This document shows, piece after piece, positions 8,910 to 12,701 of a stretch of DNA of 12,701 bases (position 1 is its first letter; each line of letters starts with the position of its first letter). The notes under the pieces are model-generated. The model searched no databases. It was not told the origin of the DNA and saw nothing but the letters and a program-made list of their open reading frames with translations. Source of the stretch: an uncultured Odoribacter sp. (GTDB taxonomy: Bacteria; Bacteroidota; Bacteroidia; Bacteroidales; Marinifilaceae); NCBI GenBank assembly GCA_947176455.1, contig CAMWQQ010000023.1:1-12701 (forward strand), given 5' to 3'. The translations under genes and the position numbers were made by a program.

Positions 8910-10223
8910 ATGAGAATAGCAGTTGTCGGTACGGGATATGTCGGATTGGTTTCGGGAACGTGTCTGGCGGAAACGGGAGTCACGGTTACTTGTGTGGATG
9001 TGGATGAGGCGAAAATCCGGAAATTGAATGAGGGAGGGATACCGATTTATGAACCGGGACTTGCCGAACTGGTGGCAAAGAACCGGGCGGACAAACGTTT
9101 GTTTTTCACTACCTCGCTGAAGAATGCGCTGGTGGATGCCGATGCGGTGTTTATTGCCGTCGGGACGCCACCGGACGAGGACGGAAGTGCGGATTTACGC
9201 TATGTATTGGGCGTTGCCCGGGAAGTCGGGGAACTTATCGAGGATTATATTGTCGTGGTCACCAAGTCGACTGTTCCTGTGGGGACGAACGGAAAAGTGA
9301 AAGCGGCGATTCGGGCGGAACTGGACCGTCGGGGCGTGCAGGTGGAGTTTGATGTGGCTTCCAATCCGGAATTTTTGAAGGAGGGGGATGCCGTGAGTGA
9401 CTTTATGAAGCCGGACCGTGTGGTCATCGGTGTGGAGACGGACCGTGCCAAAAAGGTGATGGAGCGTTTGTATCACGCTTTTATCTTGAACAATACTCCT
9501 ATTCTGTTTATGGATATCCCGTCGGCGGAAATGACGAAGTATGCCGCTAATTCCATGCTGGCAACCCGGATTTCTTTTATGAACGACATTGCCAATTTGT
9601 GCGAAATCGTCGGGGCGAATGTGGATTCGGTGAAGCGGGGCATTGGTAGTGATTCGCGGATAGGCACGAAATTCCTAAATGCCGGTTGCGGTTACGGAGG
9701 TTCCTGTTTCCCGAAGGACGTGAAGGCGTTGATAAAGACGGGGGACGACAGCGGATATGCCATGGGCGTATTGAAGGCGGTGGAGGAGGTGAACGAAAGG
9801 CAGAAATCCGTTTTGTTCCAAAAGATATACAAACACTATCAGGGGCATTTGCAAGGCAAGCATTTCGGATTGTGGGGCTTGTCGTTCAAGCCGGCAACGG
9901 ACGATATGCGCGAGGCTCCCTCTTTGGTGCTGATCGAGCAATTATTGACTGCCGGAGCTACGGTGACGGCTTTTGACCCAGTGGCGATGAATGAGTGTCG
10001 CCGGAAAATCGGTGACAGGATTCAGTACGCCACCCAGATGTACGAGGCGTTGGAAGGGGCGGATGCCATGATTGTCGTGACGGAATGGCAGGAGTTTAAG
10101 GTGCCGAAATTCACTTACATCGAGAAGGCTTTGAAGGAAAAAGTCATTTTTGACGGGCGGAATATCTACAATCCCGAACAGATGCGGGAATTCGGTTATG
10201 TTTATTATGGAATCGGGAGATAA
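8910..10223 (+). CDS. ugd: UDP-glucose 6-dehydrogenase
   Basis: The protein has 437 residues, the normal length for the family. It should oxidise UDP-glucose to UDP-glucuronate with two NAD+ in the cytoplasm, supplying uronic acid units and their derivatives for surface polysaccharides or glycolipids. The N-terminal Rossmann motif GTGYVG is at residues 7-12. STVPVGT and NPEFLKEGDAV follow, then the central helix with KYAANSMLATRISFMNDIANL. The active-site block GYGGSCFPKD carries the catalytic Cys266 (Cys260 in the E. coli and Streptococcus enzymes). The C-terminal domain (from about 318, FGLWGLSFKPATDDMREAP) completes the three-domain layout. No key residue is missing. A GDP-mannose or UDP-ManNAc dehydrogenase from the same superfamily is the alternative, but the sequence reads as the UDP-glucose type. 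The leader is A-rich without a strong Shine-Dalgarno, typical of Bacteroidetes. The lipid kinase gene starts 14 bases after the stop, implying one operon. Confidence 0.93.
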   Translation: MRIAVVGTGYVGLVSGTCLAETGVTVTCVDVDEAKIRKLNEGGIPIYEPGLAELVAKNRADKRLFFTTSLKNALVDADAVFIAVGTPPDEDGSADLRYVLGVAREVGELIEDYIVVVTKSTVPVGTNGKVKAAIRAELDRRGVQVEFDVASNPEFLKEGDAVSDFMKPDRVVIGVETDRAKKVMERLYHAFILNNTPILFMDIPSAEMTKYAANSMLATRISFMNDIANLCEIVGANVDSVKRGIGSDSRIGTKFLNAGCGYGGSCFPKDVKALIKTGDDSGYAMGVLKAVEEVNERQKSVLFQKIYKHYQGHLQGKHFGLWGLSFKPATDDMREAPSLVLIEQLLTAGATVTAFDPVAMNECRRKIGDRIQYATQMYEALEGADAMIVVTEWQEFKVPKFTYIEKALKEKVIFDGRNIYNPEQMREFGYVYYGIGR

Positions 10224-10225
10224 CA

Positions 10226-10233
10226 GCGAGGTG
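10226..10233 (+). promoter_or_regulatory. Shine-Dalgarno-like site before the lipid kinase gene
   Basis: GCGAGGTG lies 4 bases before the ATG at 10238, within the 14-base gap after the ugd stop. It supports that ATG as the start and contrasts with the other genes here, which lack a convincing Shine-Dalgarno. Confidence 0.45.
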
Positions 10234-10237
10234 CTTT

Positions 10238-11137
10238 ATGCGGATACTATTCATTGTCAATCCGATTTCGGGATTCGGCTTGGGAAGGGAGTTGCCGGAA
10301 AGAATCAAGTCCATACCGGAATACGACCGAGTAGATTTTGACATTGTCTTTACGGAATATGCCGGGCATGCCCGGGTGTTGGTCGAGGAGGCGAGAACTT
10401 CTGGAAAATATTCGCACATTGTCGCTGTCGGAGGAGACGGTACGGTGAACGAGGTCGGCACGGCACTCTGTGGTAGCGATATCGCTTTTGCCGTGGTCTC
10501 TTTGGGGAGCGGTAACGGATTTGCCCGTCATTTGGGGTATTCCATTTTTATGAACAAGGCGCTCAGGCAGGTGCTGACCGACCGGTATGCACAGATTGAC
10601 GTCTTGCAAATCAACGACAAGTACTCCTTGAACGTCAGCGGAGTGGGATTTGATGCGGAGGTGGCGCACGAGTTCAATCACTTGAAACTACGGGGCGTGT
10701 TGTCGTATATCTATGCGGCAATCAAATTGTGGTTCCAGTATCCGGAAAAGAAGTACAAGATTACCAGTGGTGGCAAAGTGATGAAGGTGAGTTGTTTTAT
10801 CCTGAGTTTTGCCAATAGTTCGCAATACGGCAACAATGCCTACATTGCCCCGCATGCTTCGGTTCGGGACGGGCGAATGGATCTTTGCATCTTGAAACGG
10901 CCGGCTTTCTTTGACATCATGTGGGTGTTGCTTTTCTTTGTCAGCTCCAAGCTCTATAAATTGTCCTATTTCAAGGAAATCCAATGCGAGGAGGCGATTG
11001 TCGAAGGCGACATCCGCCGGGTTCACATTGATGGCGATGCCTACGTGCTGGATGCTCCCTTGCACCTGAAAGTCCTTCCCGGCGCACTGAAAGTGGTGGT
11101 TCCGAAACGGTTGAAAGAAGAGTCCGTAACCCGATAA
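10238..11137 (+). CDS. Diacylglycerol kinase-family lipid kinase (YegS/BmrU/sphingosine kinase-like)
   Basis: The 299-residue protein matches the one-domain-plus-beta-sandwich size of bacterial YegS/DgkB-type lipid kinases. The N-terminus has the family motif IVNPISG (6-12). The nucleotide-binding motif GGDGTVNE is at 65-72 and the second glycine-rich motif GSGNGFAR at 90-97. NVSGVGFDAEVA (about 130-141) and the Asp-containing block ASVRDGRMDLCIL (about 206-218) are the remaining conserved segments. The C-terminal strands include VHIDGDAY. These enzymes transfer phosphate from ATP to a membrane lipid such as diacylglycerol or a sphingoid base. The second motif reads GSGN rather than the GTxND of many diacylglycerol kinases, which is closer to sphingosine/ceramide kinases; since many Bacteroidetes make sphingolipids, a sphingoid substrate is possible but not shown. 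It follows ugd by 14 bases, so both are probably expressed together. Its stop is only 3 bases from the convergent ATPase stop, with no visible terminator. Confidence 0.88.
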   Translation: MRILFIVNPISGFGLGRELPERIKSIPEYDRVDFDIVFTEYAGHARVLVEEARTSGKYSHIVAVGGDGTVNEVGTALCGSDIAFAVVSLGSGNGFARHLGYSIFMNKALRQVLTDRYAQIDVLQINDKYSLNVSGVGFDAEVAHEFNHLKLRGVLSYIYAAIKLWFQYPEKKYKITSGGKVMKVSCFILSFANSSQYGNNAYIAPHASVRDGRMDLCILKRPAFFDIMWVLLFFVSSKLYKLSYFKEIQCEEAIVEGDIRRVHIDGDAYVLDAPLHLKVLPGALKVVVPKRLKEESVTR

Positions 11138-11140
11138 AAA

Positions 11141-12469
11141 TCAGAGCATATCTTCCATTGAAAAAAGCCTGCTTTCTATGTCGTATTTGAACAAGACTTT
11201 TTTTCGCAATGTTTCCACTTTTTGGACAAATGCGGACGGTTTGAAATTTTTGGACTGTCTTTTCACTTCTGCTACCAAAGCCTTGTTTTCTTCCGCATAC
11301 AGTGCGACAATGTCTATTTCATCCTGTTCTTTGTTGTTCTTGCCCTGCCACCAAGCACCGACATTGGCAAACGCCTTGCTTTCGATTAGTTGTTGGCGGA
11401 AATACATTTCCAGAGCCAAACCGGAAAACGTGGGGTAATCCTTTTTGATGATATCCGCCAGCCGTTCCAGATTGCCTATTTCTATGTAGTTCTGGTATTT
11501 GATGAAATACCGGAACCAGAAGCGCAGAAACAAGTCTGATACTTCATAACGGACAGTCTGGGTATTTTCTTTGGAGAGGATGGGGCGTTTCTTCTTGACC
11601 AAATTGTAATCTTCTTCCAATCTTTTTAATTGTCCGCCGATGCTGGTCTCTCCCATAAGTGCTTCTATTTCCGGCAAGGTATTCTTGCCGTTGGATATGG
11701 CTGACAAAATAGAAAAGTAATTACCGTATTTTTTCCCAAATTCCTGAATGAGCAAGGCTTGACCTTCCGTCAGGAAAGAGGAGTCGGGTCGTAACATGAA
11801 GTCAATCATGCTTTCCATGTCTGTACACCCGTTATCCATGAATTGCTCGATGTATTTGGGGACGCCGCCGGTGAATGTATAGAGTGCCAGCAAGTCATCA
11901 GGGGTATAATCGGGCTTGTGGTCGGCGATAATCTCTTTCAGAACGGAGGTGTTGAAAGGGGTTAGTTTCATGATGCTGTCCGCACGTCCGTACAACGGTT
12001 CTTTGGAATCCTTGAAGATTTTGTTCATCAGGGTATAGACAGACCCGCTGATAATCAAATTGACATGGCTTTGTTTTCTGTAACGATCCCAGGTGTCCTG
12101 CATTAGGCTGTATATTTCCTGGTTGATGTAATGAAATTCCTGAAATTCGTCAATGACCAGGTTGTAAGCCATTCGTGTGCCTAAATCCATAAGGAAACGG
12201 AACAAGTCTGCAAACTGAACGAATTCCGGGACGTAAATGTTCAGGGATTGCCGGATTTCTGAAACAAATCTCGAACAGAGGTCGGTTTCATTGCTTCGAC
12301 TAATAAATAGGTAGACGGTCGGGGTATTTTCGCAACTGGTGAAAATAAGGCTGGTTTTACCGATTCGTCGTCTGCCGGTAAGCACCAACATCTGTGAATG
12401 GACGGAAAAAGCCACTTGGCGCACTTTTTCCATAGCTTCCAGTTCCTTTTCTCTGTTGTAAAATTTCAT
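11141..12469 (-). CDS. ATP-binding protein: archaeal-type (MNS/ATPase_2) ATPase with C-terminal DUF234, PD-(D/E)XK-like domain
   Basis: The protein has 442 residues. The N-terminus FYNREKELE is the usual opening of this family. Walker A is GRRRIGKT (32-39), Walker B LVIDEFQEF (104-112, Asp107/Glu108), and a sensor-like strand NLIISGS lies near 136-142. The middle is helical and resembles a winged-helix region (about 245-310). The C-terminal part matches DUF234: Glu354 in ALEMYFRQQL, WWQGKNNKEQDEIDIVAL with Asp386, then VAEVK with Glu401 and Lys403. The D-x14-E-x-K spacing is that of a PD-(D/E)XK nuclease-type active site, and no key residue is lost. The biological role of such ATPases is largely unknown; they are common in archaea and Bacteroidetes, often in several copies, and related to STAND-type signalling ATPases. 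The ATG at 12469 follows AGAAGG with only 2 bases between. Base composition is lower in GC than the flanking genes (20 to 32 GC per 60 bases in five lines I counted, against 35 and 38 in two lines of dgk and ugd), hinting at transfer. Its leader carries the 37-bp palindrome. Confidence 0.87.
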   Translation of the reverse strand: MKFYNREKELEAMEKVRQVAFSVHSQMLVLTGRRRIGKTSLIFTSCENTPTVYLFISRSNETDLCSRFVSEIRQSLNIYVPEFVQFADLFRFLMDLGTRMAYNLVIDEFQEFHYINQEIYSLMQDTWDRYRKQSHVNLIISGSVYTLMNKIFKDSKEPLYGRADSIMKLTPFNTSVLKEIIADHKPDYTPDDLLALYTFTGGVPKYIEQFMDNGCTDMESMIDFMLRPDSSFLTEGQALLIQEFGKKYGNYFSILSAISNGKNTLPEIEALMGETSIGGQLKRLEEDYNLVKKKRPILSKENTQTVRYEVSDLFLRFWFRYFIKYQNYIEIGNLERLADIIKKDYPTFSGLALEMYFRQQLIESKAFANVGAWWQGKNNKEQDEIDIVALYAEENKALVAEVKRQSKNFKPSAFVQKVETLRKKVLFKYDIESRLFSMEDML

Positions 12470-12494
12470 AACCTTCTTTTTATGGTCCGTGTTT

Positions 12495-12531
12495 AAATTT
12501 TACCACCGTAAATTTTACGGCGGTAAAATTT
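12495..12531. repeat. 37-bp near-perfect palindrome upstream of the ATPase gene
   Basis: The left arm AAATTTTACCACCGTAAA (12495-12512) and the right arm TTTACGGCGGTAAAATTT (12514-12531) are reverse complements at 17 of 18 positions, around a single central T. Each half is itself a small palindrome: TTTTAC, CACC, GTAAAT (12498-12513) and TTTTAC, GGCG, GTAAAA (12513-12528). The unit is therefore two tandem 16-base dyads repeating every 15 bases. It sits 26 bases upstream of the ATPase ATG. It could be a double operator, a recognition or end site of a mobile unit, or an RNA hairpin in the leader. A classical terminator for the upstream gene is less likely, because the stem is AT-rich with no clear T-run after it. 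Confidence 0.85.
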
Positions 12532-12544
12532 GAAATGACGATAG

Positions 12545-12552
12545 CAAAGGTA
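12545..12552 (-). promoter_or_regulatory. Candidate -7 box for the ATPase gene
   Basis: On the minus strand the site reads TACCTTTG, matching the Bacteroidetes consensus TAnnTTTG. It would start transcription near 12538, so the palindrome would occupy roughly the first 7 to 43 bases of the transcript. No clear -33 element is visible; the expected place lies around the end of the cca-like gene. Confidence 0.45.
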
Positions 12553-12565
12553 ATAATTAAAATAG

Positions 12566-12701
12566 TTATTCCGAGGGATGAATGCCCATTTCTTCAGCGA
12601 CTTTGAACATATATGCCTTGGCTTCTTCGTAATTGTTGCCGATGACGCCGTCAAGAATGGCTTCCTTGATGGCGTTTTTGATGTCGCCAATCGCTTTGCA
12701 G
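12566..12701 (-). CDS. cca: Probable CCA tRNA nucleotidyltransferase, last 44 codons (5' end outside window)
   Basis: The minus-strand frame entering from the right edge encodes 44 residues beginning CKAIGDIKNAIKEAILDGVI and ending EEMGIHPSE, with TAA at 12568-12566. The pattern IKNAIKEAILDGVI, then a short N/Y-containing turn, EEAKAYMFKVAEEMG and a stop is how I remember the tail of Bacteroidetes CCA-adding enzymes (HD-domain poly(A) polymerase family), which complete or repair the 3' CCA end of tRNAs. The catalytic head and HD domain lie outside the window, so the call rests on the tail only. An overlapping frame (12493-12690) is open by chance and lacks this similarity. The ATPase gene lies downstream on the same strand, 96 bases away. 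Confidence 0.65.
   Translation of the reverse strand, partial: CKAIGDIKNAIKEAILDGVIGNNYEEAKAYMFKVAEEMGIHPSE

Noticed and set aside
11130..12565. Possible target-site duplication flanking the ATPase unit (AT-rich bases at 11134-11140 and 12556-12563)
   Set aside because: The two stretches share only A/T-rich character with mismatches. No convincing direct repeat or terminal inverted repeat pair brackets the gene.
12493..12690. Minus-strand 65-codon frame covering the right-edge gene and the palindrome
   Set aside because: The neighbouring frame encodes a recognisable CCA-adding enzyme tail with a proper stop at 12568-12566. The 65-codon frame is low-complexity, basic and runs through the palindrome.

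Overview
The window looks like chromosomal DNA from a member of the Bacteroidetes, probably a gut Bacteroidales. Three things suggest this: start sites mostly without a Shine-Dalgarno sequence, promoter-like TAnnTTTG boxes at sensible distances from gene starts, and gene families in the form usual for that phylum (a TamB-like protein, a very large lipoprotein alpha-2-macroglobulin, a DUF234-type ATPase, and a CCA-adding enzyme with a typical C-terminal tail). I cannot name a genus from the sequence. No rRNA, tRNA, CRISPR array, insertion sequence or phage gene is visible.

Layout. Positions 1-2700 (+) hold the C-terminal 899 residues of a TamB-type outer-membrane biogenesis protein whose start lies outside the window. 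Six bases later comes a small FMN-binding flavin reductase-like gene (2707-3279, +). A bidirectional hairpin terminator (3276-3325) separates it from the convergent, 5.4-kb alpha-2-macroglobulin lipoprotein gene (8768 down to 3333, -), which has an intact thioester motif. A 141-bp divergent promoter region (8769-8909) follows. It also drives a probable two-gene operon on the + strand: UDP-glucose 6-dehydrogenase (8910-10223) and a diacylglycerol/sphingosine-kinase-like lipid kinase (10238-11137). Only three bases further on is the end of a convergent ATPase gene (12469 down to 11141, -), an MNS/archaeal-type ATPase with a C-terminal PD-(D/E)XK-like domain. Its upstream region carries a striking 37-bp near-perfect palindrome (12495-12531). 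The right edge is the last 44 codons of a probable CCA tRNA nucleotidyltransferase (-).

Most of the region is ordinary envelope and housekeeping biology: TamB and alpha-2-macroglobulin act in the envelope, UDP-glucose dehydrogenase supplies UDP-glucuronate for surface polysaccharide, and the lipid kinase phosphorylates a membrane lipid. The part that stands out is the ATPase gene with its palindrome. It is AT-richer than its neighbours, sits tightly between two unrelated chromosomal genes, couples an intact Walker ATPase to what looks like a complete nuclease-type catalytic motif, and has a nested double palindrome just inside its predicted transcript. It is the best candidate here for an undescribed self-contained or mobile system.
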